Source: Anthostomella pinea (lineage: Eukaryota; Ascomycota; Sordariomycetes; Xylariales; Xylariaceae). Taken from it: a stretch of 64,000 nt of DNA. The translations under genes and the position numbers were made by a program. Below the pieces are notes generated by a model, which searched no databases, was not told where the DNA came from, and worked only from the letters and a program-made list of their open reading frames with translations. Location: assembly GCA_963556695.1 (NCBI GenBank), contig CAUWAG010000018.1, positions 744,001 through 808,000 of the forward strand, given 5' to 3'. Below are positions 45,147 through 58,081 of this stretch, one piece after another (position 1 is the stretch's first letter; the number at the start of each line of letters is the position of its first letter).

Positions 45147-46942
45147 AGAGGCCGGACGGAAGAGTGGAATTTGACACTGTCGTTTGGTCGAGGAGTTCGA
45201 GCATCCGCAAGTCTGAAGAAACGAATCAGGCAGTATTGTGAGCACTGCGCTGTCGGCTTTAGTTCCAACATCCTAGTATACTTGAGTAAGCTTCAGGTCA
45301 TGGCGCGTAGATGAACGCGACGATTGCGAACTGATAGTATTCGCCTACTACTGGTTATCATAGGGTTTCAGGAGGTGTCATATCAAACAACGTCTTCTTG
45401 TCCAGAAAATCGACGAGCGACGCCTGGTGGGATATCGAGGAGTATATATGACCTGATGGGCGGTGTACGTTGACTTCATCTCTGTGAACCCCAAGTCACG
45501 AGCGCCGGATTTGCTCTCGTTTCCATCCCGAACGACCCTATGGCTATGCGTCAGCCAGCCTATTCCATGCCTGGGTGATATTGATGCGTACTAGACGCAT
45601 GTAACTGTACAAGGAGCACACTGCCCCCTTTTCAATCAAGTTAAATTTCATTCGTAATTCCGTATAGATAATCCGAGACCCTTAACCGTAGGATATATGG
45701 CGTGGTAGGTATGGATATGAATAGAAGTCACCTCAATGCTGCAGCGTATTGTATCAAGTACATGGAATGAGTATGGTGTGTTGGTCAGGGTGGCTGTTCA
45801 CCCGCGCAGAATTGAAGAGGCATTGCTGACGACATAACCAACCAGAACTCTATTTCTACCAATTACCAGGGGTTGTGTTGGCCCCTGTCGGCACCCCACC
45901 ATCCCTCGAGCTGTCAGATTGTGATCTCGACGCAGCAATGCGGAAAGCGAATTTCCTGTTCCAGTGAGTGTTTTGACGCGTAAAGTACAGCGCCTCTAGA
46001 CACGTTTTAAATGAGAGGCGCGATATCCCAATATCCCCATGCGTCAGCGTTATTGCTACCACACAGGCTCGCGTTGCTTACATAAAGTACGATGTGAGAC
46101 ACTTCGCTAATTGATCTCACCTGTATGGGTGTAAGACAACACGCGTTATAGGGGCTCAGCTATGGAATCAGTCTTGTCACCGTCAGATCACCTCTGATCA
46201 AGTGCACTTGCTTCAGTTATTTTTAGGATCCGCGTACGGCCGCAGTCAACTACCAGATAACATTGACGCAGGGAGCAAAGGGAATGGGCGCGAAGAAAGT
46301 CCCAGCTACGACAGAATGCACCTGTGTCGTCCCTTCTTACTCTTTTAAGTTTAGCGCTGATGCAAGCCTCAGCGCGGTGCAGCCCCTAGCGCAACAGTCT
46401 TGGGGCTGCCGGGATTCCCATTGGCCAAGGCCTACCCCGTGTTTCTCGCCTTTCCTTTCCCGTGCCAGTCGGCTCCAGTTCAATGAATCGCAAATCTCCT
46501 TTTTCTCTGACCCCGTCTGCCCGTCTGCCCGTCTGCCCGTTCGCCTGTAGGCTGTCGCCTGGCGCTCACTTCAACCCGCCGCCGCGACTTTTGGATTTGG
46601 ACTCTCCTTTCCTCGCTACACTCACGCCAGCTCTGCCTTCTTCCTTTTGCTGCAATCGTTATCGCTTTGCTTTTTGGACTGATTGAACGACTGTCGAACG
46701 AATTTCAAGAAAACGACGGACGACTCATCACCCTCGCCTCGTCCCGCCATCGCCCGCTGTTCCAAATAAGCACCGCCTTTGTTAAATCTCGAGCAAGTCG
46801 GTACGACCCGTGAATCACCGACGCGCATCTTGGATCGACGAAGACTCTTGGAAACAGACACTTGTTGGAACACTGCTGTTCTTGACTACATCCTGATATA
46901 ATGCATTTGGGCTAGCGACGCGATTGCTTGGAACGATCGAAG
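45147..46942. other. Intergenic spacer and Uds1 promoter
   Basis: No gene is supported. The last 700 bases are C/T-rich with repeated CCGTCTGC pentads (about 46509-46540) and probably form the promoter and 5' UTR of the downstream septation gene. Confidence 0.45.
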
Positions 46943-49730
46943 ATGGACGGGTTCGCGCATCGAAGTCAGAATAGCTTCGAAGCCATCAGGCCACTTGCGC
47001 CCAAGGGTTCGTCACTTGTCGACGGATACAGAAGAGACAGCCTGAATGGCTTCGAGAAGGCGACACCGCGGTCTAATCTGGTAAGCCTCCAGCCCAGACT
47101 TCCCAGGGGCGTGGTCGCCATGCTTACTGCGCGTACTAACACTGCCATCCGCTGAACCAGGAACGGGCCCAGACTTCCACTGCCGTCAACCTCAAAGATT
47201 CTGTTCAAGTACATCTTCTCACCGAGACTGCCCTATTTGACAGCAAAGGGTACGAAATCCTTTCGCAGGAGGAAGTTGACGACCTCAAGAAACAATGCCA
47301 AATCTTGAACCAGAGGATTGAGCAGGTTCGATCGAATCTCGCAATTCAATCCAAGTATCGAGATGCTGCTGTCTCCATGTCCAGACTTTACTCTCCTACG
47401 AACGGGAAGAGGAGGAGCATATTGGGTAACCGTGGCAGCGAAGGAAGTGATGCCGCGCGCGAAGCCGAGGCCGAGCGCGATGCGACCCAGAGGAAATGCG
47501 AGGACCTAACTTCAGAGTTATGGCACCTCGAGAAACGTGTTGTTGAGCCACAGCGGAGGCTTCTTGAACACACGGCAGGAATACTACAACATCATCACAT
47601 GGCAAACAAGAAGAAGGCTACATCGACTCCCAAAGTCCCTCTTGTCAACGGTGTTCCCGCTAGTCCCGAGAGCATGTACACCACCACCAATGGACGCAAC
47701 AGCCTGGACTTCCTCGATGATGGGTTCGTGTTCGACGAAGCCAGTCTCTATCGGTCTTTCGATACTACGGAAATCATGAACGCTCGGAATACGATCGAGA
47801 TACCCCTAAAATCCCCCAATCGTGAGCACGGCAAGCAAATGGCTGAAGAGAGTGAGAAATTGCGCGAAGAGAACGAACAACTCAAAGCCCAGGCTGAGTC
47901 GTTGCTTGCCGAGATCAACGATCTAAGAGGCCAAGAATCAGACCAGTTCAGGTTGATATCAGACACAGAACGGAAACTGGAACGATTCAACAGTCAACTA
48001 CGCGAGGTCATTGTACAGGCAGACCCAGCGAAGAATATCAACTACCAGGCTGCCCCCTCTGGGCAGCGTGAGCCCGGAGATATGATCGGCAGCCACCTAG
48101 ATTATCTCGGGAACGGTTTGATCGCCATTGGCGACAGCCGAGCAAACAACTCGGAAGCCGCTGGAAAGATACAGGCACTTAACGCCCAGATCCAGGACGT
48201 CCTCATGAATGTCGACCCTAGCCACCCCTCGCCGCCCGATACATCACTGGGCGTTGACGAGCAGCTTGCGTATCTGCAAGACTCTCTACGCATAGTGGAG
48301 GATGAACTGCAACGAGCAGCCGACACGACAAGCTCGAACTCTGCCGATAGACAGAACACTGAACAGTCTGAAGTAATTCTCATGGGACTGTGGGATATTA
48401 TCCAATCGGGTTATGCAGACATTCGGCAACGGAAGCAGGAACGGAGGAAGCATCGGATGGACAGAGGATTGGAGGTGGACGAGGAAGACATGTCTGATGG
48501 CGAATCTTTCGACACTGATGAGCCTTACTCGCTATCCGCATTCTCGACTAAGATCCAGTGGCTGTACACGCAAGCTACTAGGTTACAAGAGCAGAAAGGT
48601 GTGCTGAAGCGCCAAATCAAGCAACAGCGCGAGCTGAACAGCAAATCCGATTCTGAAAAGGACCAACAGTTGAGTGAAAAGATGGAAGAGTTGGACGAGG
48701 CAAGGACGCTGCTTGGTCGGGCAGAACAAGAGACAGACAAGGTTCGTGCGCAGCTCTCACAGGCCTTCGAAGACCTCGAGGACGCACAAAACGGTCGGTC
48801 TGACGAGTCGGCGGCAATTGAGGAGGCCCGCGAGCAACTCCAAGAGCGCAACGCTAGAATCGCATCCCTGGAAGCCGACACCAGGGACGTTCAGACGCGC
48901 CTGGCGGCAGCGGAGGCTAACATTGAGACCATCACGGCACAGCTGGCAGAGGCTAACGACGCTAAAGACGCAGCCGACAAGGCGGTCGAGGACAAGCAGC
49001 AGACGATCAAGGCCAAGGAAGAGGAGCTTGAACAGATGACTGGCATGGTCGCCGAGTTTAAGATGGAGGCTACTCTTGCCAAAGCCGAGCTCGATGGTGC
49101 CTACGGCACAAGGAAGGAGCGCGCTGCCGAGGTGGCCAAACTGCACAACAGCTCCGAGTCTGCCAAGATGCAGATGAGACTTGAGACCCTCGAGACAGAA
49201 TTGAAGGCCACGGCCCAGGACCTGACCGACGTGGTCAAGCAATCGCTCGAGAGTGAGAAGAAGATTGGTGAACTCGAAGACGAGCTCGATAGAGTCAAGT
49301 CGGAGCGGACCAGAATCAGGGATGAGAAGGAGCGGATGAATGAGGAGGTCGAAACGCGACTGCGCGAAGCTACAGGCCATATCGAAGAGAGGTTGGAAGC
49401 CGAAATTGGCAGGCTACGCAGTGATAAGCAGAAGGTACAAGACGAGCTCGATCACGAACGGTTACGATCAGCCAGTGGCCCATTGTCGCCCGGCGGCACG
49501 AGCAAGACCTCTTATCTCACAGAATCGTACCGGGCTGGCCTGCGAGCCGAAAGAAAGAAGTACGAGGAGCAGCTGAGAGTACGTTATCCCAGCCGTTCCA
49601 ACCCCTTAGAACTTGTCGCTAACATATTGTCCAGTCAGAGCAAATGGTGCGCCGCCGACTGGAGGACGAGCTCCGGGCACTAAAACGTGCCCAAGGCCCT
49701 GGCAAGAGCCCACTCAGCCCCCTGGGATAG
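46943..49730 (+). CDS. Uds1-type septation coiled-coil protein
   Basis: Three exons, 46943-47080, 47161-49578 and 49635-49730 (883 residues). The donors are GTAAGC and GTACGT, the acceptors are CCAG, and all joins are phase 0. Residues about 66-190 form the Up-regulated-During-Septation domain (Uds1, PF15456): TETALFDSKGYEILSQEEVD, then LKKQCQILNQRIEQVRSNL and QSKYRDAAVSMSRLYSP. The rest, from about 220 to the end, is a long coiled coil with heptads (EKMEELDEARTLLGRAEQET and similar) and an acidic region near DEEDMSDGESFDTDEP. Fission yeast Uds1 is induced during septation, and fungal members are thought to act at the septum or cytoskeleton. The role here is inferred from family only. Confidence 0.86.
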
Positions 49731-51199
49731 TCACAAGCAGCAACAAATCACCTGCCATTCCTGTTCGATATTCTCTTCTAGGCATATCGGGGAACAATAA
49801 CGTCGGAGTCACCACAGTATGTGTTAATGCGATTCCTCCAAGTATATCATGTCTATACTCTGTACGAGACCTTTGGGACGGTGGGCACTTAGAATATCAG
49901 CATTGGGAGGCGACACCCCGGTTTTTGGATTATACTGCTTTGGCTAGCTGACCTATTCGATTTTTGGATAGGTATTTATCACAGTGGGCACGTGGTTGGG
50001 AGATGAGAATAGGAATTAATGATAAGCACTTCAGAGTTGGAGGTTTGTGGTTGTCGCTCACATCTGGCTGCGGTTCCATGTGACAGTACCCCTCCCGAAG
50101 GTCGACGGCGCTGCGCCACCGGCAAACGGGAGGCTGCATACGTTGTGCATGGGTTGCTGTGATTGCCTCTGAGACAGTGGAATCAACCAACTGCTATTGT
50201 GAAGAATACCCCACCTTACGAACGGTATCTAGCAGGCCGAGCCCACCTCGATGACGCGACTGAGTCGATTGTTCGCTAGCATCTGAAGACCTCCAGCTGA
50301 GTGAGCTCGGACAACACAGGCGACTCCAAAGCTACACGTCGAGTATCGAATATCACACTGCTTGGTCCGGATACCCCGTTCGTCACTTCAGCCTACAACC
50401 TACACCGAGTTCGAGCCTGGAACCCAGAGCACTCAGCAAACGGCAAACACTCACCACACTCTCCATGTCCCGTGCGCCGCATTCCATCCAGAGTGCACGC
50501 ACACCATCTTTTCTCGAATTCCGACGACAACGCACGTGCACGATACGCCAGGCACTGACCGGGTCCCTGCCACCATGTTGAATTCACATCTCGGTCTTCA
50601 GCAGCCGAATCATCCTGTCCAGCTGCCGAATTATACCGCCGGAGTGGCGCAGTTCCGAGACCAGTGATTATAGCGTTCCCTTTCACTTAGTTGCCATGGT
50701 GCTGCCATCGGGGTCAGGTATAGATACCAGCCATACGCTCCAACATGACCCGGTACAACAGTGCATATCTTTTTGCCTTTTTTGGCGCATTTAGCACTAT
50801 GAATAATGTTTATTTATCTACGCTTCAATCGGCTTGGAAGCATTTGGCATGGGCACTTTCATGTTGGCTCTCAGCAAACTCTACGTGCGCCTCCCGGTCC
50901 CCTCGCTCATATCTGTCATCTTTTCCCCCGCAAACTCTCCTACAACATTGTCCTTCACTTTTCCTTTTCTACACTCGATTCACACATATCATTAACTACA
51001 GCCGTCATCCCTCCACTTACACCGATTCTACCATCAATGGTCTGGAGCTGCCATAGTGGAGATGTGCCTACCTCTCCGCAAGCTCTGGACCTGCGTGGGA
51101 AAAAACGAGAATACTAACTGCAGCAGCTATTCGAGTAAACGATCGCCTCTCTCGGAAGCTGAACTCCAACCACCAACGAAAGAACACCCGATAGGAGCC
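49731..51199. other. Intergenic spacer
   Basis: No supported gene. Short Thr/His/Pro-rich frames near 50300-50670 appear compositional. Confidence 0.45.
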
Positions 51200-52857
51200 A
51201 TGACGGGTGTACCGAGTCTGCCCTTCCTTCCCATCGAGCTTCGAGCTGGGGTGCTCAAGAATCTGGACTCGTACGAGGACCTGCGGAGGTATGTCGGGTC
51301 CCTTTGTGATTGATTTGCAAGGTTCCCGGAAGTACCACTGCGGTACGGGACAAGCTGACCACAGGTGCTCGTTTCAGTGCTATCCAAAGTAGCCGGTCTC
51401 TTTGCAGTGCCTTCTACGCATACCGTAAAACCATTCTTGGGCAGATCGTGCGCAACCTCCTCGAGCCCGAGGCGTACTCTGCAGCACTGGCAGTCCACCT
51501 CTGCCCACGCAACAAATCGCAATTTTGGGACGCGAGTGAGAAGAAAGAAGCCAGCCAGAAGGACATCCAGGATAGGCTTGGGCAACATATCGACTCCTGC
51601 CGTAACAGCCTCGATGAGTTGCCTTTCCCTGGCGACGAACGCAGCATCGCAGATCTCTACCGCCTGACCTGCATCATCAACTGGGCTGTAGATAGATGGA
51701 CCGAACAGAGCTGGCAGATTAACGTGTATAAGCTCGATCGTGATGGGAAGGGCCCGACCGAACCCGAGTGTTACTCCCTAACCCGAACCGAGCGAGCGCG
51801 GCTGCAGACGATGCTGTTCCGCTGGGAGCTGCTCACGCGAACCGTCGGCCTGAGCGGAGGCGACTATCCCAACCTCCCCACGAAGCAGATCGACGCCATG
51901 CTCGACGGCTTCGACGGCTTCGAGATGCAGCAGCTGCTCACGATCGACAACTGGGTGCTCGCCGACTACCGCCATTTCCTCAACGACTTCGAGGCCAGCT
52001 TCATGCTAGAACTGAGAAAGGCCGCCGCGTATCGGGCTGCACTTAAGCAGGCGGCGCTGGACCAAGGCGCGCAACCAATGGAGGGGTATGACAATTCCGT
52101 GCGTGTCAGCGATGCCGTCATGGACCACAGCCTGCCCTACTTCCTCGACACGCAGGCCAATGCATTCCGGCAACCCCGAGACCAGTTCATCGGCGTGCTG
52201 CAGAGCCTGGGCCTGACGCTCTACCGGCACCTGTGCGAGGGCGGCTACGAGGCCCGCCGGACGATCCTGACGTCGACGTACACGCAATTCCTGGGCCTCA
52301 GCCGCGACTGGCTGACGCCGCCGTTCCAGCGGTGGGTCGCCATGCACGGGTGCCCGTTGACGCAGCTGATCCGGCGGCGGCCGGCGCCAGTTGACGACAA
52401 TGAGTACCCCAACGACGCGGTGCGCGTGTTCATCGAGCACCTGCGCGATACCAATAACAACGACGTTGACATGGACGACGCCGACAACAGCAACAACTCG
52501 TACGCCCGCAGCACGGTGCCCCACGACGACCTCAACGAGGTAAAATTCTACCTGCAGTCGACGGGGTGGTGGTTCTGGTCGGACGCGCGCGTGACGGCCA
52601 TGGGCATCTGGCAGCACCGGCTCTTCGTCGTCCAGGAACCCGTGGGGCTCCTGCACGACTACGCCGAGGACCACGCGGCGGGGCGGCTGCGCCGCCATAC
52701 GGCAGTGCAGCGGAGGCTCGTCGCGGCGCAGCTCGAGGTGCATAGGGATGACTGGCTCCAAATTGCGGATCGGTACAGGCTCGTCGACCTGGGGACCGGG
52801 CGCGGGCAGGCGGAGGTGTTTCGGGGGGTTCTGAGGTTGAATTCGGGAGTGGTGTAG
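51200..52857 (+). CDS. F-box-like protein of unknown target
   Basis: Two exons, 51200-51288 and 51378-52857 (522 residues). The intron is GTATGT, branch GCTGAC, acceptor TTTCAG. Using the earlier CACAG gives an immediate stop, so the later acceptor is chosen. The N-terminus reads LPFLPIELRAGVLKNLDSYE, then DLRR joined to SAIQSSRSLCSAFYAY, the usual mould F-box layout. The remainder is alpha-helical without repeats (SWQINVYKLDRD, LLTRTVGLSGGDYPNLP, GWWFWSDARVTAMGIWQHRL). It has an acidic Asn/Asp insert near residue 405 and a GC-rich 3' half. A longer start at 51056 is possible but has poor N-terminal character. Likely an SCF ligase adaptor. Confidence 0.72.
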
Positions 52858-53194
52858 TCGTGTGTGCCCGGGGTGGGGAGACGGGGGTGAAAGTGAGGTT
52901 GAAGTTGTTGGGGTTTTGAGTTAAGTTCCCCCTTTTCTAAAAAGACCAAAAAAAAATTGCGAGTTACATGTAAGTTGGTAGGTTCAGCAGACTATCTCCG
53001 CTACACATCGCCGATTTAATGATAGCACATCGGTGGTCTTCGGACGCTTGTCCATTCACCCATTTACCGGTTTATAGGCGAAGTGTATCTCTGGAATATC
53101 CTCCATAGCTGCGCTGGCTGTTGTTGCGGTGTTCTGGACGGCCTCTCAACTCCTAGCTTCATTGTTTACCTCTACTTTTTCTTAGAACACAGCT

Positions 53195-53225
<31 letters not shown>

Positions 53226-56047
53226 TAACGATAGCAGGACGACTAAAGGTAGGCAGTAATGACAAGGGCAACTCGAAAGTACTGTATACGGATTGGCCTT
53301 TTCTAGTGGCATACGTAAGTCATTTGAACGTTCATGGCCTTTGATGTTGCATGGAAAAATGGCACAGAAAATAGGGGCAAAAAGGGGTCGGAAGTGGGGC
53401 AGTTTAGACTCGATTGGACTTCGAGGTAAGTTGACATATACAATATATTGATGAGATACTGACGGAATTTATAAATAGGAAATGCTAGATGTTTAATCGC
53501 TGACATGATGTTCTGGTCTTCTTTATGCTTTATTTCCTGCAGTCACACTGGATGGAATGCGAATTGACCATGCCCCCACGTGTATATCGGGCTATATATT
53601 GCAAACTCGCTTGTGCTCTGACGGCTAGATCGTGTGCGTAAATGATGGTCTATTGCAATTCGGCGCAGTGGAAAGGAAAATGGAAATAGTTGGCTGAGTG
53701 CCTGAAACGAGTGTGGGTCCTGAGTGGAATCGGGATCTCTTGTTTTGGGAAAGGGGTTGGTGCCATTGCTGGACGTTGTGGATTACGAAAGAGAGAATGG
53801 TGGATGTGTGCACTTGGATGATGTCATGCTTGCGAAGGAACGTGGGTGTAGAAGGGTGGTGCTCGTATACTGTTCCTTGTTGTGTCTGGATGGTTCGCAG
53901 TGTGGACGCCCATGGGGATTGCGAGTGCGAGTGCGAATGCGAATGCGAATGGGAGAAAGCCGGCTTGGCTGTTGACGGGGCTGGCGACTAACTCAATGCG
54001 GGCTCCGCGATGGGCGTCTCACAGTGTGAAGTCAGAGGGAACCTTCTTGTTTTTGGACCTTGTCGTGCTCAACGTGAACGTGGTGGCCATGGTGATTGTT
54101 GTTCTGCTTCTCTTCATCGATGTTGTGGATTGGCTTCGGCGACGGGGTTGGAGTGGGCGTTGGACTGGGCGTAAGACTTCGATCATGCTCCGGCCTTGGG
54201 TCGGTGGATAAAGCGATCTTTGGGGGTTTTTTTTTTGTGCTTTGTCCTCACCTGTCCATGGTTGGGAGTGTTGCTGCTGGAGGGCGCCATGGCGATATCT
54301 CAGCTCGGTTATCTTGTGGCTGGTTGCGAATTCCCGAGGAACACAGATTGAAAACAGAGGCGATGCGGCACAGCAGGAATCACCCAGCGGCACAGCAGTC
54401 GGCAGCATTTCTATACCCAGCACGAGACCCAGATGACGGACATGAAACGAGCGTGTTGGGGCTCTGCCGGGCGACTGACGTTGGGTTCTTGCCTGTTGGT
54501 TGGCTGATGACCACATCGTGAAACATGTCATAAAGCTTTTTTTACCAACTGGTGGCGAAGTCGATGCGATCTGTTGGCCACATGGACCACAAGACCAGCA
54601 GAAGGGGCGATGTTGGCGGGCCGAGGGTACAGATAGAGATTTCCGGAGGGATACGAGCGGGAAAGTTGCAACGTCACGCCCATGAGGCGCCGCGCAACAG
54701 AACAAAGAACTGCTGTGAGTCGACCGAGGATATTTAGCTGAGCTGGCCTCAAACGCATGGTTGGTTGGTTGTGGATGTGTTGGCTGTGTTGGTCGACGGC
54801 TTGAGAAGTTCTTTGTTCGACGTCGCCTGACTTGATCACCAGATTTCCCCATACCAGGACAGGGGCACTATGGCAACAATGGGCTTGACCTCCCCGCATC
54901 AATTTGACGTACTTCTCCCAGTTCACACCGACAGTAGCCGGGTTCTGCGGCTGAGTTCACTAGGTGTTGCCGGTGGGAAGTGTTACGGTATTACATAATA
55001 CTTCCACATATTTATGTACATATATACCTCTAGCTTCCCCTTTCTCTTCTGACCTTGCCTCTTCTTCCTTAGATATCGTTGAATCTAAATATTTCATCCC
55101 ATCAGCCCTGACCAGTGCAGCTGCAGGCCTGATTGTCACAGGAGGGGAGATGTTGCTCAAGATTGAACGCGCACCACCGATGTTCTCTAGTCAAACTGAA
55201 AACATTCAGACTGAGTACACTCAGATAGAAATCACGATGCAAGGAATGAGAACTTCCCTACCATCAGGAGTGCGGGACTTCCACGGAACCTCCACGGTGC
55301 TGGAGATAGCAAGTGTAGAGCTTCCAAGCCAACACGGCGCATCAGAAGCTGATCCGTGATTATCCGAGCATGCGATGGCTTTCTAAATCTTGCGCAGACC
55401 TGGTCCAAGATAGTGACTTGGGAAGGATCATAGTTGTCAGTCTTCTTTGGGGGCCGGTGGCTTTCCATGGCTGTGAGTTGGAGTACCTTGTCATATTGTA
55501 TGGGTTTGCTGGGGTGCGGTTGCGCTTCTGAACCGAATAGTGGGTTTGGCGGTCGAGGGAGTAAACCTGGACCATTTCCAAAGGACCTGGAGGTGCAAGC
55601 TCCTGGGTTTTCTTTCGTCTGTCGTCGTTGGGGACTCATCACGGCCTAGTCGACCGAAATGTCCATGCTGTAGCGTAAGGGGTGATTGCAGATGTCAACT
55701 TGGTCCAACCAAGCTGGATGTCTTGACTTCATGGATCCCAGCCCAGTAGGTTGAGAAATGGCATCAATACCTTTATCAGTTCAGGCTCTGCGGCAACCTT
55801 GAGCTATATGATGTGAGATTTCAAAGTGTTCTATTAAGGAGAGGAATTCCAGCTACTCTGGAGCGGCCAGAATGGCCCTATATATATTCAAGATACTAAA
55901 GGAAAGGATACGTGGCCTTATATTGGCCACGTATGTGACAGAGTCACAAATGGGGATGGTGATCCTGAAGGATGACTATGGATGGGCTAAAGTAGCCCAG
56001 AATCCAACATATGATCAATGTGACTATATGACTTGAATTTCACCGAG
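52858..56047. other. 3.2-kb gene-poor spacer
   Basis: No accepted gene. It holds microsatellites at 53196-53225 and near 53926-53952 (GAGTGC/GAATGC hexamers). A 277-codon minus-strand frame at 54019-54852 is low complexity and not accepted. A GTGGCC...GGCCAC hairpin lies at about 55912-55930. Confidence 0.45.
53196..53225. repeat. (CGA)10 microsatellite
   Basis: Ten uninterrupted CGA triplets in an intergenic region, followed by a degenerate TAACGA. Confidence 0.95.
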
Positions 56048-56261
56048 TGTTAGAATACGTGCTCAACGTGCTCAGTGGCGCAGTATGAGCAGTATATTCG
56101 CCATCCTATGGGATCACCTAATAGCTGTCAGTGGTCACTTTCACAGCTATTTATGTAGGAAGGTACCCCCTTCAGCTATTCTTCTTCTTCTTCTTCTAAT
56201 ACAGACCATCCCGAAATCCCACACTGAGTACATGTGCTAATCTTAGGCGTTTCTCAGAACA
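56048..56261. mobile_element. Candidate solo LTR, 214 bp
   Basis: The stretch starts TGTTAGAATACG and ends TTTCTCAGAACA, with a (TTC)6 run at 56179-56196, a layout common for short copia-type LTRs in moulds. No exact target-site duplication is visible (CCGAG before, CGTCT after), so the ends are uncertain. Confidence 0.4.
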
Positions 56262-56334
56262 CGTCTGATTGATGTTCGAAAATAGTTACCGTTAGTGGTC
56301 GCGCTAGAAGAACTTCCACCAGGAAGGACATTCA

Positions 56335-56642
56335 CTAGCTTTGCTGTTGTGCAACCATATGTGTTTGGCCCGCCCTCGCTGACACATGAATGGGCGGAAC
56401 AGGTCTAGAGTGGCTCTCAATGAGGCTCTCTGTAGCCTTGCCCAGTGGGACCTTGGAAAATCGGGTGACGTCCAAGCTAACCGGCACCTTGGAAGCGTTG
56501 AGAAAGACGATCACCATCTGGTGTGTCTCCTCCAATAAGAATACCTGAATAATCCGACCCAACCTACGGGCTCTCACCGGTGCGCTCACCTCCTTGGTGA
56601 TTACACACTGGTGAAGAAACAGACACATGATTTGTTCTCTCA
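56335..56642 (-). pseudogene. Possible glycosidase C-terminal fragment
   Basis: A minus-strand frame reads VFLLEETHQMVIVFLNASKV, then PVSLDVTRFSKVPLGKATES, and ends near VSARAGQTHMVAQQQS. The run 'hydrophobic V-V-F-N-A-S, P-V-S-L-D-V' recalls the C-terminal beta-sandwich of alpha-amylase-type glycosidases. No catalytic domain is found in frame nearby. Weak. Confidence 0.2.
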
Positions 56643-56782
56643 GCTTCCCTTGAATCTCACCAGCCCAAGGTGTAGTCAGCAGTACGCACGAAGGCCTACT
56701 GCATGGAAAATAACACGGATAATCTGCCATCGCGTCAGCAAACACAGCCTGCAGGTTTCATCACTTGCAATTGACTCGAGCC

Positions 56783-58081
56783 ATGTGCGTCAACGATCCC
56801 TTCGGAAAGGAAGGGCCTGTCGCCGGCAGTGTCACTTTCGCCAAAACTCACAGCTTTCAATACCTATCCCACCGCTTCCCAGCCTCCGTCGTGCTCGATA
56901 CGCCAAATCCCACGAATACGGAAACTGATCATTCCGACATGTTGGAATGCACAGAAGAGGTGCCCTTGTGTCCAGTCCACCGAGATCTCACTTTGAACGG
57001 AGGCGGTGTATCATACATGCTAGCTCATCGTGTAAGCCTGACATCGCCTGTCGTGACTATTAAACGTACACTAACACGACCAATTTCAGGAAGTACACCC
57101 CTTTCCGCACAAGCAGTGTCTTCACGAGACCCCTGAGCCCTGTACCATCCTTCCAGTATGTCGCGGCGACTTTCTCACCAGCTGTAGTCTCGAAACCTTC
57201 CGCTCCGATCACCTTGATCCCGACGACATCTTCCAGCCACTATTCCTCTGCACATTGTTTTCGTGGCTGTGAAAGAAGGATGTCCATCTTGGCCCATCTG
57301 CGGTCTCGCTTCTCCCCAAGTGGCACACCAAAGACTGGATTTCTTTACTTTTACACCCGGGCCATACATCGGGTACCAAGGGGCGATTTGACAGCCGTGG
57401 AGATTTATGACGATGAGGATCTATGACGATGAGAGCCTCTCGATGATGATGTCTTTCAAGCCGCCCAGTGAGCACGTAAGCCGAAAGGTATGTCTGCCCT
57501 TTTTCGAGCATCAAAGCGTTCAAGGACCGCCAGCGCGGTGGGAATGGCGGCAAGGGCAAATACAGTCGCGACCTCATCCTGGATAATACACAGGTGAGTC
57601 CAAACGAGCGACTGGACCCCAACAAGAGTCCGTATCTGAAAGTCCCAGCGGGGGACACATCGTGTTCAAGTACGACAATTCACATCATAAAAATACAGAT
57701 CTACACTTCCCCTCTGCGATATCGAGCCCTGAATAGGGAAAGACTGGATTGGCAGACGGTCGCTGCGACCTCAAGCAGGGAGTCGACCCGTCTTATCTGG
57801 GGATTGGGGACAGTACTCAGGTGGCTTGGCAAGTTTGGCTGCCTTTTCCAGATCCGTCTCCGGGGTTCATCATCGTATGGCCATGCGGCGCAGGGGTCCG
57901 TTGCAGTGCTTGTGGGGACGAACGTCCCGCTGTGAGGAGATCGAGTAACGTAGATTCGCGAGCAGCTGGGGTGGTAGTCTTTAATTTGACGACCGCTTGG
58001 TCTGTGAGACTTTACGGAGTTCTTCTTAACGTCATGAATTTTAATAAAAACATCGGAAAATTATTTAGATTGATACTGTAA
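56783..58081 (+). pseudogene. Degraded gene of unknown family
   Basis: ATG at 56783 opens a frame with one canonical intron (57032-57089: GTAAGC, ACTAACA branch, TTTCAG), giving MCVNDPFGKEGPVAGSVTFA and then EVHPFPHKQCLHETPEPC, to TGA at 57270-57272. Coding-like text goes on in the same frame (KKDVHLGPSAVSLLPKWHTK). Further fragments in shifting frames follow: KAFKDRQRGGNGGKGKYSRD then LILDNTQ before a GTGAGT (57597), HIVFKYDNSHHKNTDLHFPS, and STQVAWQVWLPFPDPSPGFI to about 57930. Stops and a frame change near 57650 separate them. Either one decayed multi-exon gene or two. A short intact 143-residue product from the first part cannot be excluded. Family not recognised. Confidence 0.4.

Noticed and set aside
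52006..52761. 251-codon minus-strand frame
   Set aside because: Shadow of the GC-rich F-box-like gene on the plus strand.
54019..54852. 277-codon minus-strand frame
   Set aside because: Low-complexity Ser/Thr/Pro/Arg text with no motif, no splice context, and a competing frame on the other strand.
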